From positions 1 through 64,000 of the forward strand of contig NZ_JADIJK010000017.1 of NCBI RefSeq assembly GCF_017355205.1: a DNA stretch of 64,000 bases. Reading direction: 5' to 3'. The notes beneath the pieces are model-generated. The model did not search any database. It saw only the letters and a list, made by a program, of their open reading frames with translations, and was not told the DNA's origin. How positions within the stretch are numbered: position 1 is the stretch's first letter; every line of letters starts with the position of its first letter. The DNA is from Bacillus sp. SD088 (lineage in GTDB: Bacteria > Bacillota > Bacilli > Bacillales > Bacillaceae_C). Positions 9,066 through 16,421 of this stretch are shown piece after piece. A program made the position numbers and the translations under genes.

Positions 9066-10127
9066 ATGAATGTTTACCGATACAAAGAAAATCCATTAGT
9101 CACACCTACAGATGTACCACCACATAGAGATGATTTCGAGGTGATCGGTGCATTTAATGCAGGAATTACAGAATACAACGGCGAGATCATCATGCTTTTA
9201 CGTGTGGCAGAGCGCCCAATTCATCATGAAAAAAATGTGGTTAAAGCGCCTGTTTATAACCATGAGACAAATACATTAGATATTGTTGAGCTAGGAACGA
9301 GCAATCCGAATTATCGATTTGAAGACCCGCGCTCGATCAGAAAAGCCAGTGATCCAAATAGCTATGCCTATTTAACGTCATTATCTTATTTACGAATTGC
9401 CAGGAGTAAGGATGGACACGAGTTTACTATAGATGATGAGCCATTTATCTATCCTCAGGATCGATTGGAAGTATTTGGTATTGAGGATCCACGGATTACA
9501 AAAATTGACGATGTCTACTATATTTATTATAGTGCTGCCTCCTCATATGGGGTCGGCGAAGCATTAGTATCCACCAAAGACTTCAAGAGCATTGAGCGTC
9601 ACGGAATGATTTTTGCTCCAGAAAACAAGGATGTTTGCATCTTTCCTGAGAAAATTAATGGGAAATACTTTGCCATGCACCGGCCAGTACCGAAGGGCGG
9701 CGGGATGCCTGAAATCTGGCTTGCAGAATCTGATAACCTGCTGTATTGGGGCAATCATAAGCACCTGCTCGGGTTACGTGAAGGCATGTGGGACAATGCG
9801 CGTATTGGCGGTGGTGCTGTTCCGATTAAAACAGAAAAAGGTTGGCTAGCGCTTTACCATGGCGCTTCAACAGATAACCGCTATTGCATGGGCGCTGTTT
9901 TACTCGATCTTGAAGACCCGACTACTGTCATTGCTCGCTCAGACAAGCCACTTATACAGCCAGAGGCCGACTATGAAGTTGAAGGATTCTTTGGTGATGT
10001 TATCTTCTCATGTGGAGCAATTGTAAAAGGCGATGTTGTCCAAATGTTTTATGGTGCTGCCGATACCTCCATGGCCTGCGCCGAATTAAGCTTGCAAGAA
10101 ATTCTTGACTCGTTAACAGCTGTATAA
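9066..10127 (+). CDS. GH130 family beta-mannoside phosphorylase
   Basis: About 353 residues. The GH130 five-bladed propeller is evident: FNAGITEYNGEIIMLLRVAE, RFEDPRS, then FGIEDPRITKIDDVYYIYYS, where the Asp near residue 141 is the family's proposed general acid, followed by GMWDNARIGGGAVPIKTEKG and FFGDVIFSCGAI. Characterised GH130 enzymes reversibly phosphorolyse beta-1,4- or beta-1,2-mannosides to mannose 1-phosphate. Which linkage is used here cannot be decided by reading. The start is the ATG after GAAGAGGAG; a longer upstream reading overlaps the previous gene and lacks a site. Last gene of the operon. Confidence 0.88.
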   Translation: MNVYRYKENPLVTPTDVPPHRDDFEVIGAFNAGITEYNGEIIMLLRVAERPIHHEKNVVKAPVYNHETNTLDIVELGTSNPNYRFEDPRSIRKASDPNSYAYLTSLSYLRIARSKDGHEFTIDDEPFIYPQDRLEVFGIEDPRITKIDDVYYIYYSAASSYGVGEALVSTKDFKSIERHGMIFAPENKDVCIFPEKINGKYFAMHRPVPKGGGMPEIWLAESDNLLYWGNHKHLLGLREGMWDNARIGGGAVPIKTEKGWLALYHGASTDNRYCMGAVLLDLEDPTTVIARSDKPLIQPEADYEVEGFFGDVIFSCGAIVKGDVVQMFYGAADTSMACAELSLQEILDSLTAV

Positions 10128-10140
10128 TGTTAACGACTGT

Positions 10141-10365
10141 ATAAGAAAAGCGCAAGGCGGTTGCTTAGGGGCGACAAGCAAATGTTCCTGAACCTAGGAA
10201 GGGCGGTTTTCCCTTGATAGGTTCAGGGTTAATTGACCTCGAGCCCCTGCCGCCTTTAGCTAGACACCGAAGGGTGAATCGATGTTGACTTACGCAAGCA
10301 GGCACCGAAAGTTTGCTAGGCGCTGGAGCTAGATCCAGCATTAGCCAAAAATTTATACTTTCTTA
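10141..10365 (-). repeat. interspersed repeat, family A (full copy, reverse orientation)
   Basis: About 225 bases with conserved ends: GATCTAGCTCCAGCGCC near one end and GCGCTTGCGCTTTTCTTA-like sequence at the other (seen here as its reverse complement). Related copies are at 22733-22918 and 58947-59107. It contains internal inverted segments and no reading frame. Confidence 0.75.
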
Positions 10366-10496
10366 CCTTTTAAAAAAGTGAAACGCAGTTTGGCGTATAA
10401 GTCAGACTGCGTTTCTTTTGGATTATCAAAAACTCTTCTATTGGGGCAAGTAACAGGCATGGCCTTTACCAATTGAATCATGATTTTAATAATATG

Positions 10497-10611
10497 GAGG
10501 CTGGAACATAAGTGTTTCCGCCAAAGAAAAAACGAACTAGTATGGTGCATATACTCGCCCGCGGGAGTCTACGTATATTTCCTCCACTAAGGTAATAGTT
10601 ATGTCCCAGTT
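10497..10611. repeat. small palindromic-ended repeat
   Basis: The ends CTGGAACATAA (10501-10511) and TTATGTCCCAG (10599-10609) are inverted repeats with one mismatch, enclosing a CCCGCGGGAGTCTACG core. This resembles the GGCTGGGACATAA-type intergenic elements I know from many Bacillaceae genomes. The rest of the 10128-10681 gap shows no gene. Confidence 0.6.
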
Positions 10612-10681
10612 TCTTCAATAATTATATTTCAAATAAAATCCAATTTTTCTCTCATAGATAATAAGCAAGAGATTTTAGTTT

Positions 10682-11587
10682 TCATGAAAATAAGCCAGAT
10701 CCATGAATGATTTCATCACTAGAAAGCAATGTTGTTTCATAGATCGTTTTGTTATGCTTCATCATGAAAGATTGAACAACCTTAAAGCCTACTGCATAAC
10801 CAGCACAAAAAGAAAGTCCTACAGGCTGGTATCCCTCTTGTTTGGCAATCTCATCCCCAAACATATAGCTGCTGACTTCGGCAAATCCTTTTATGTTTAG
10901 AGCTTCCCCAATAACATGGATTGAATACTCTAAATCGTCTTGGTCCATGCTGGTCACCCAAGGACCTAACTGCTCTGCTCCGTACAGCTCTTTTGCAAAT
11001 GAATCAGCCAGACCTTCGATGATAAGATAGTCTCCCACTGTCACATTGCCATGATCCCAGTCGAAATAAGAAAAACGAATATTGTGATGGAACTCATGAG
11101 CAATAACGGCAGGAATTTTAGGTATATTGTAATCATTCGGAAAAATATTCACAGTAATAAACCCAGGAATACCGCCAAATCCCGTATATCCCTTCTGAAG
11201 TTTCAATTTATCTGGATCTGCTACGTATAATCCAAATTTAATTTCATCCGCATATACTTTTAAACCTGACTCCTTCGCATTTTGTATACAGGTTTGGATA
11301 GTAGTCTCTGCCACTTCATAGGCATTATGAGCTTTCAGAATAGAAAGTCCTTGTTGAATTTGCTTATCGTTAGAAATATTTGCGTAACCTAACATGTTTG
11401 TAGCCATTAAAACGTCATAGCCATTTTCTTGTTTTGCTATTATTGGAACATTTATTAAATTCCACATTTCCTTAAATGGAGCCATCATCTTGTAACGAAA
11501 GTATTCTTTTCTTTCTTCCAATTCTGTAATAGCAAGCAATTCTTCATATTGTTCTATTGTATTAATCAATTTGTAGTTCAAGCTCAT
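10682..11587 (-). CDS. DUF2268 (YjaZ-like) predicted zinc protease
   Basis: About 301 residues. The HExxH metalloprotease motif is present as AVIAHEFHHNIRFSYFDWDH (His164, Glu165, His168), followed by an ILIEGLADSFAKELYG-like helix (seen as LIIEGLADSFAKELYG) whose Glu is the likely third zinc ligand. This is the DUF2268 / YjaZ family. There is no signal peptide, so it is probably cytosolic. I choose the ATG of MSLNYK because AAAGAGATG precedes it at normal spacing; the ATG three codons earlier is too close to that site. It follows, on the same strand, the decayed merR gene, suggesting it was once in a MerR-controlled operon. Confidence 0.82.
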   Translation of the reverse strand: MSLNYKLINTIEQYEELLAITELEERKEYFRYKMMAPFKEMWNLINVPIIAKQENGYDVLMATNMLGYANISNDKQIQQGLSILKAHNAYEVAETTIQTCIQNAKESGLKVYADEIKFGLYVADPDKLKLQKGYTGFGGIPGFITVNIFPNDYNIPKIPAVIAHEFHHNIRFSYFDWDHGNVTVGDYLIIEGLADSFAKELYGAEQLGPWVTSMDQDDLEYSIHVIGEALNIKGFAEVSSYMFGDEIAKQEGYQPVGLSFCAGYAVGFKVVQSFMMKHNKTIYETTLLSSDEIIHGSGLFS

Positions 11588-11592
11588 TTCAA

Positions 11593-11828
11593 TCATCTCT
11601 TTCGTAAATATCTAGAGTTGTAATTTTGCAGCATCTTAATACTTTTTATAAGATTTTCTTCCGAGGTCGCTAAGTCTAAATGAAATAACCTGTCATTTTT
11701 GCAGCAAAAATTTGAACAAACTTTTCTAAGCCATTCTTTTTTGCCTTCAATAAGTTTAAAGTGGCATAGTATCGTATAGAGCGTTCAGTTACTCCTGTCA
11801 TTTGATAAACTTCTCCTGTTGTAAACAG
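11593..11828 (-). pseudogene. decayed MerR family regulator
   Basis: The minus strand carries AGGAGGTG, then a reading frame LFTTGEVYQMTGVTERSIRY followed by YATLNLLKAKKNG, which is a MerR winged helix-turn-helix. No ATG/GTG/TTG is present at the start (CTG or ACG at the right spacing), and the frame stops at 11676. The next frame continues with DLATSEENLIKSIKMLQNYN and RYLRKR and stops at 11593, overlapping the start region of the DUF2268 gene. A start-codon change, a frameshift and a large internal loss leave about 78 codons of a regulator normally well over 100 residues long. Confidence 0.65.
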
Positions 11829-12021
11829 CGTAATTCACCTCCTATTAAAAGGGTAAAGTATGCCGCTGCGTTAATGTCAAATAGAAAATTCAGTATTAAA
11901 ATCCGAACAATGTTGATTTTCACTCCAAGTGGACGCTTTCCGGGGGAGGGGGGAGGCGTGTGGTTGAGATCTGCAGGAGAGTCAAGGTACAAAGGCTAAA
12001 TACGCGCTGTCTTGGCCGTCG

Positions 12022-12225
12022 TTTTACAGAGATTTTCCTGGGATTTCGGTGCATAGAACACTCTACGCACCATTTTCCAAAGATTTTTCATGGAATTCGG
12101 TTCATAGAATCTTCTACGCACCGTTTTACAGAGATTTTCCATGTAATTCGGTTCATAGAAGCCTCTACGTACCGTTTTACAGAGAATTTCCTTGAATTTT
12201 GGTATATGTAGCATTCTACGCGTCA
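12022..12225. repeat. 51-bp tandem repeat, four copies
   Basis: Four head-to-tail units of exactly 51 bases (12022, 12073, 12124, 12175), each beginning TTTTACAGAGATTTTCC or a variant, with TTCGGTTCATAGAA in the middle and CTCTACGCACCG at the end. Because 51 is a multiple of three, 17-residue repeats appear on both strands (RFTEIFHVIRFIEASTY on plus, EPNYMENLCKTVRRGFY on minus). Neither frame has a convincing ribosome binding site, so I treat the array as non-coding. The flanking 11829-12455 gap shows no other gene. Confidence 0.8.
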
Positions 12226-12455
12226 TTTTGCGTAATTGAGTCATCATCTCCCATCTTATACTGATCTAACATTGTATTTTACAGAAAGGAATTATGAAAT
12301 TAATTCAGTCATTAATCAAAAGTGAGTTGGACTTATTTTTTTGCACAGAATATACAAAGCTAATTGATTATTGCTAGTATAGGTATAGAGCAGGTACTAC
12401 TCTGATATTATGGGGATATGTTAGACACTGTAGACTTGCGAGGGGGGAAACGAAT

Positions 12456-13355
12456 ATGAGAAGTATTCGAAGCTGGATTGTAGAACATTTACTCAAACGA
12501 CTGAGTAATAAAGATAGCTTTACCGATGAAAAATTATACGCTGAATTTTTAAAAACAAAACAAATTGAAAATGAAAAACCCTATGTCTTATCAACATATA
12601 TTCAGAGAAAGTTTAATATTGAAAAGCAGCATTTTGCTGGAATGGACTGTTATATTTTTAATCAGGAAAGTACTTCTTCAGGATCCATACTTTATTTGCA
12701 TGGAGGAGGATACATAAAACAACCATCGATATACCACTGGAATTTTCTTGAAAAAGTAGCAAAAGAAACCAATGTTAAAATATATGTTCCAATTTACCCT
12801 AAAGCACCTAATCATCAATATAGAGAGTCTTTTGGTAAAGTTCTTCCACTATATGAATGGATTTTAAATACTTCAGCTAAGGAAAATATTATCTTAATGG
12901 GTGACTCCGCCGGGGGAGGATTCGCATTAGCGTTAGCACAATTGCTCTTAGAAAAAGGATTGCAACAACCCAGGCATATCATTTTATTTTCACCTTGGCT
13001 TGATATTACGATGGAAAACCCAGATGCTTATGAATTGGAAGATAAGGATCCAATGTTAGGAATTTATGGTTTGATCCAAATGGGAAAAGCCTATGCAGGG
13101 GATACTGACCCAAATCATTATTTACTCAGTCCAATCAACGGGAAGATAACAGGATTGGGAGAAATTACTTTATTCATAGGAACACATGAAGTTTTTTTAC
13201 CTGATGCTAGAAAGTTCAGAGCTATTACTGCATCAAAAGGGACTAGAATCAACTATTTCGAATATCCGAAAATGAATCATATCTTTGTACTTTACCCGAT
13301 TCCAGAAGCAAAAAAAGCGACTAAGAAAATTGTGGATATCATAATGAATGTGTAA
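12456..13355 (+). CDS. alpha/beta hydrolase (HSL-type esterase/lipase)
   Basis: A 299-residue cytosolic carboxylesterase-type hydrolase. The oxyanion-hole motif HGGGY is at residues 82-86 and the nucleophile elbow GDSAGGG places the catalytic serine at residue 151. The acid is probably the Asp in the VFLPDARKF segment and the base the His of MNHIF near the end, completing the hormone-sensitive-lipase (alpha/beta hydrolase 3) layout. It begins after GAGGGGGG. It is followed by a condensation-fold acyltransferase and a membrane protein on the same strand, so the three may act on one acyl ester. Confidence 0.88.
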   Translation: MRSIRSWIVEHLLKRLSNKDSFTDEKLYAEFLKTKQIENEKPYVLSTYIQRKFNIEKQHFAGMDCYIFNQESTSSGSILYLHGGGYIKQPSIYHWNFLEKVAKETNVKIYVPIYPKAPNHQYRESFGKVLPLYEWILNTSAKENIILMGDSAGGGFALALAQLLLEKGLQQPRHIILFSPWLDITMENPDAYELEDKDPMLGIYGLIQMGKAYAGDTDPNHYLLSPINGKITGLGEITLFIGTHEVFLPDARKFRAITASKGTRINYFEYPKMNHIFVLYPIPEAKKATKKIVDIIMNV

Positions 13356-13468
13356 ATGGATAACCTCCTCTTCTTGTCAGTAAAATAAGACTTAATTATG
13401 AATCGAGGGCAAATATAAGGTAAAATAGAGTGCGAGGCAAAATCAGTATGTATAGAGGTGTTCAACAG

Positions 13469-14725
13469 ATGGATGAATGGTACAAACTTGATAATGCAGG
13501 GAAGTTGTTCCATGCTGTATCGGAGCAAGCGAATTCTTCGGTCTTCCGGGTTGCTGCAATTATGAAGAACACAGTACAACCGGCTAAACTGCAACTTGCG
13601 TTGGACGATGTTCTCAAACGCCTCCCTATTTTTTCAGTAAAGCTTCGAAAAGGGGTTTTCTGGGATTTTCTTGTAGAAAATAATGAAAAGCTTTATGTTC
13701 AGCTTGAAAACCAATATCCATGTGCACCAATTGATCCAATAGAAACAAGCGGGTTCTTATTGCGTGTTATTTATTATAAAAAACGGATTGCTGTGGAGTT
13801 TTTTCATTCTGTAACTGATGGAACAGGGGCTTTAGAATTTATTAAAGCACTCATTTATTATTATCTATCTCATCTTGGAGAAGATGTGACCTATGAAAGT
13901 ACATTAATCGATATTCATAATCAGCCAAGCTATTATGAAAGAGACGATAGTTACCAAAACTATGGGACAGATGAAAAGGCAGAAAAGTTTAAAGAGACGC
14001 CTTCATATCAGATCCGCGGTATTTCCATGGATCAAACCATTACTGTCCATGGAAAAATGAGCGCAAGTAAAGTGCATCAACTTGCCAAAAAGTACGGAAC
14101 AACGATTACCGCTTTTATCACTGCCATTATAATTGCAGCTATTTATAAAGAAAGATTACAGTATCGAGCATATAAAGAAGAGATAAAGATTGCTATCCCA
14201 GTTAACTTACGGACCCTTTTCCCTTCCAATACACTGCGTAATTTTTTTGGTGTTGTCAATATCGGCATGTCTGTGACAGAGAAGATGACTTTAGAAGAAA
14301 TAATCGAAGAAACATCGAAGCAATTGCGTGAGAAAGTGCAAAAAGAAAGCTTGCAGCAAAGTATTAACGATCGAGTGAAATGGCAAACTAGATTGACAGC
14401 ACGATTTATTCCGCTCCCGCTTAAATACCATGCAATTCGGTATGGTTACAGAAGTTTTAGTGAGCGCACCAAAGCAATGACCTTGACAAATATGGGGAAA
14501 GTAAGGCTTCCTTACTCAATGGAATCACATATTGATCATATGGAAATGGTTTTATACCCGACAAAGAAAAGCCCAATTAACGCAGGGATGATCGCGGTCG
14601 GTGATGAACTCGTCATCACATTTGCAAGAATGATACAAGAAGCGGACATTATCCGTACTTTCTTTAGAGAGCTTTCCGAGACATATAATTTGGAGATAGA
14701 AGTATATTCCAATGATAGCAGGTGA
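13469..14725 (+). CDS. condensation-fold alcohol/acyl transferase-like protein
   Basis: About 418 residues of the chloramphenicol-acetyltransferase-like / condensation-domain fold. The catalytic motif HxxxDG is EFFHSVTDGTGALEF (His113 to Asp117), and the second conserved segment is AIPVNLRTLFPSNTLRNFFG. Database-style names for relatives are alcohol acetyltransferase or AtfA/PapA-like. It would transfer an acyl group from a CoA or carrier to an alcohol. I place the start at the ATG of MDEWYKLDNAGKLF, eight bases after AGAGGTG; two upstream in-frame starts are less well supported. The downstream gene follows almost without gap, consistent with one operon. Confidence 0.78.
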   Translation: MDEWYKLDNAGKLFHAVSEQANSSVFRVAAIMKNTVQPAKLQLALDDVLKRLPIFSVKLRKGVFWDFLVENNEKLYVQLENQYPCAPIDPIETSGFLLRVIYYKKRIAVEFFHSVTDGTGALEFIKALIYYYLSHLGEDVTYESTLIDIHNQPSYYERDDSYQNYGTDEKAEKFKETPSYQIRGISMDQTITVHGKMSASKVHQLAKKYGTTITAFITAIIIAAIYKERLQYRAYKEEIKIAIPVNLRTLFPSNTLRNFFGVVNIGMSVTEKMTLEEIIEETSKQLREKVQKESLQQSINDRVKWQTRLTARFIPLPLKYHAIRYGYRSFSERTKAMTLTNMGKVRLPYSMESHIDHMEMVLYPTKKSPINAGMIAVGDELVITFARMIQEADIIRTFFRELSETYNLEIEVYSNDSR

Positions 14726-14730
14726 AACCA

Positions 14731-15390
14731 ATGCAACATTATTGCTCAAATTGCAAGACCTATACAAAACAACAATATTGTCCATTATGTAAACACGAGC
14801 TTTCTGCTAAATTGGAAGATAACCCGTATTATCCCGTCTATGAAACCAAGGTCCACCGGCGCCGCTTTGCACAGCGAATTGTTTTATTTATTGCGACTTT
14901 TGCTATTAGTACATGCTTATTAATCAATTTATTAATTGAACCTAATCAATTATGGTTCTTGTATGTATTGGGTCCCGTTTTATATGGATTGTTATTAATT
15001 AATCATACAATCCTCTCGAAAGCACATACTGGCTCCAAAGTCATTTTTCAAGTTATTGCTCTTTCCATTATGCTTTTTATCCTGGATGCTGCATCTGGCA
15101 GTTCAAAATGGTCGATCCATTATGTTATTCCTTTTCTTGTTATGCTTGCTACATTGTTTGTAACTATTATTGTACTGAGAAAGCCAATGAAATGGCGGGA
15201 ATACATTGGGTATATGACGACAATGATTATTTTAGGCTTTCTTCCCGTCATTCTGTTTCTAAGCTCCTGGTCAACGGTGTTATGGCCGAGTGCGGCAACT
15301 GCCTTATACGCCCTGCTAACGCTGATTGGAATGATACTATTTTCAGAAAAAACGATGAAGAATGAAATTGTACGGAGGTTCCATTTCTAA
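14731..15390 (+). CDS. zinc-ribbon membrane protein (DUF6320-like)
   Basis: About 219 residues. The N-terminus carries a rubredoxin-type zinc ribbon, YCSNCKTYTKQQYCPLCKHE (four Cys in two CxxC pairs), then six hydrophobic spans such as IVLFIATFAISTCLLINLLI and WSIHYVIPFLVMLATLFVTI. This layout and the position after a condensation-fold acyltransferase match DUF6320 proteins, whose function is unknown. The start is the ATG preceded by AGGTGAAACC rather than the GTG three codons earlier. It probably anchors or regulates the acyltransferase at the membrane; that is inference. Confidence 0.65.
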   Translation: MQHYCSNCKTYTKQQYCPLCKHELSAKLEDNPYYPVYETKVHRRRFAQRIVLFIATFAISTCLLINLLIEPNQLWFLYVLGPVLYGLLLINHTILSKAHTGSKVIFQVIALSIMLFILDAASGSSKWSIHYVIPFLVMLATLFVTIIVLRKPMKWREYIGYMTTMIILGFLPVILFLSSWSTVLWPSAATALYALLTLIGMILFSEKTMKNEIVRRFHF

Positions 15391-15473
15391 CACGAAAAGC
15401 GCTGGACAATACTGGTAAGTATACACTGGCTATCTAAATAATAAATACTTAGGCAATAAAAACATTGTCACTT

Positions 15474-15504
15474 GTTCTATACTAGTAGAGCAGTGGCAAT
15501 ATTT
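15474..15504 (+). terminator. hairpin terminator after the acyltransferase operon
   Basis: ATTGTCACTTGTTCTA pairs imperfectly with TAGAGCAGTGGCAAT across TACTAG and is followed by ATTTT. It separates the acyltransferase trio from the copper regulon. Confidence 0.55.
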
Positions 15505-15573
15505 TATAACTTGAAAACTTCCACTGGTCGAGACTCACTTAACATAAATCGTTGCAGTAGAAAAACCCTTTAC

Positions 15574-15590
15574 ATACCCAGTGGGGGTAT
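15574..15590. promoter_or_regulatory. CsoR-type operator 1
   Basis: ATACCCAGTGGGGGTAT, a 17-bp ATACCC-N5-GGGTAT palindrome of the CsoR class, overlapping a TATAAT box (15588-15593). It is not immediately followed by an intact gene: only a ribosome-binding-site-like AAAAGGGGG and a TTGGAT start resembling that of the real csoR gene are found before the next operator. Confidence 0.7.
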
Positions 15591-15677
15591 AATATAATAA
15601 ATGTGAAGAGGAAATAGAATGAATTAATCATTCAAAAGGGGGAATGGATTTGGATGATAACCCCATAATTTTTTACC

Positions 15678-15708
15678 TTGACAATACCCAACTAGGGTAT
15701 GGTAATAT
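15678..15708 (+). promoter_or_regulatory. copZ promoter with CsoR-type operator 2
   Basis: TTGACA (15678-15683) is directly followed by the operator ATACCCAACTAGGGTAT (15684-15700), which fills the spacer, then GGTAATAT as the -10 region. Bound CsoR would exclude RNA polymerase. Confidence 0.8.
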
Positions 15709-15739
15709 GAAGAGGAATTAAAAATAGGAGGGAATCTCG

Positions 15740-15946
15740 ATGACAAGTAAAACACTTAACGTACAAGGTATGTCATGTGGACATTGTGTAAATTCTATTG
15801 AAGGAAGTGTCGGAGAACTGAACGGTGTTGAGACCGTAAAAGTCCATTTGCAAGCTGGAACAGTCGATGTAACCTTCGATCCAGATAAGGTGGATTTGAA
15901 AGATATTACAGAAGTAATTGAGGAACAAGGATACGATATTGCCTAA
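15740..15946 (+). CDS. copZ: copper chaperone CopZ, copy 1
   Basis: A 68-residue heavy-metal-associated domain protein. The metal site is MSCGHC (Cys13 and Cys16) in the first loop, followed by the betaalphabeta repeat ending EVIEEQGYDIA. CopZ binds Cu(I) in the cytosol and hands it to the CopA ATPase and to CsoR. It has its own CsoR operator and an AGGAGG site. It differs from the second copy 318 bases downstream at five of 68 positions, including the residue between the metal-site cysteines (Gly here, Glu there), so the pair is a recent tandem duplication. Confidence 0.93.
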   Translation: MTSKTLNVQGMSCGHCVNSIEGSVGELNGVETVKVHLQAGTVDVTFDPDKVDLKDITEVIEEQGYDIA

Positions 15947-16011
15947 GAATATATAGCTAGTGAGGCACTCGGACGATTGTGCCCAGGATAGGATAGTTCT
16001 TTTGTTTACCA

Positions 16012-16031
16012 ATACGCAGATAGGGTATAAT
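16012..16031 (+). promoter_or_regulatory. CsoR-type operator 3 before the second copZ
   Basis: ATACGCAGATAGGGTAT (16012-16028) overlaps TATAAT (16026-16031). One half-site base differs from consensus (ATACGC instead of ATACCC). Confidence 0.75.
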
Positions 16032-16057
16032 AAAAATATAAATAGGAGGTAGTTTCA

Positions 16058-16264
16058 ATGACAAATAAAACACTTAACGTGCAAGGTATGTCATGTGAAC
16101 ATTGTGTAAATTCTATTGAAGGAAATGTTGGGGACCTAAACGGTGTCGAAACCGTAAAAGTTCATTTGCAAGCTGGAACAGTGGACGTAACCTTTGATCC
16201 GGAAAAAGTAGACTTGAAAGATATTACAGAAGTGATTGAAGAACAAGGCTACGATATTGCCTAA
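16058..16264 (+). CDS. copZ: copper chaperone CopZ, copy 2
   Basis: A 68-residue HMA-domain copper chaperone, near-identical to the upstream copy (63 of 68 residues the same by eye). The metal site is MSCEHC. The Glu beside the cysteines, in place of the Gly of copy 1, adds a negative charge next to the metal site and might alter the copper-transfer partner or affinity; that is inference. It has its own operator and a GGAGGTAG ribosome binding site, so the duplicated unit includes promoter and gene. A small repeat and a terminator separate it from copA. Confidence 0.92.
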   Translation: MTNKTLNVQGMSCEHCVNSIEGNVGDLNGVETVKVHLQAGTVDVTFDPEKVDLKDITEVIEEQGYDIA

Positions 16265-16265
16265 T

Positions 16266-16332
16266 AGAGGATGTTCAAAAAATCTGGTAAAAATGACATT
16301 TGGTCCTTTTTATCCTCCTTTTTGAACACACA
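16266..16332 (+). repeat. interspersed repeat, family B (internally deleted copy)
   Basis: Begins GAGGATGTTCAAAAAATCTG and ends TTATCCTCCTTTTTGAACAC. These ends match the full-length copy at 30513-30622 in reverse orientation, but about 45 central bases are missing. The ends are inverted (GTTCAAAAA / TTTTTGAAC). Confidence 0.65.
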
Positions 16333-16342
16333 CCATTAGGGT

Positions 16343-16375
16343 GGTCGTGCTTCTGTAGCACGATCCCCTTTTTTA
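16343..16375 (+). terminator. rho-independent terminator between copZ and copA
   Basis: TCGTGCT pairs with AGCACGA around TCTGT, extended by GG/CC, then CCCTTTTTT. It lies between the second copZ and the copA operator, so copA is probably expressed mainly from its own promoter. Confidence 0.75.
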
Positions 16376-16384
16376 GAAAAAAAT

Positions 16385-16401
16385 ATACCCTTATGAGGTA
16401 T
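16385..16401. promoter_or_regulatory. CsoR-type operator 4 before copA
   Basis: ATACCCTTATGAGGTAT, a 17-bp palindrome of the same class with one altered half-site base. It ends only a few bases before the AGGAGG of copA. Confidence 0.75.
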
Positions 16402-16421
16402 GTGCAAGGAGGGAAACAACA

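Noticed and set aside
10353-10550. 65-residue minus-strand protein
   Set aside because: Spans repeat ends and an A/T-rich stretch, no ribosome binding site, no recognisable similarity.
11960-12247. Two opposing 83-residue proteins with 17-residue repeats
   Set aside because: Both come from the 51-bp tandem array, lack good ribosome binding sites and have substitutions at all codon positions.
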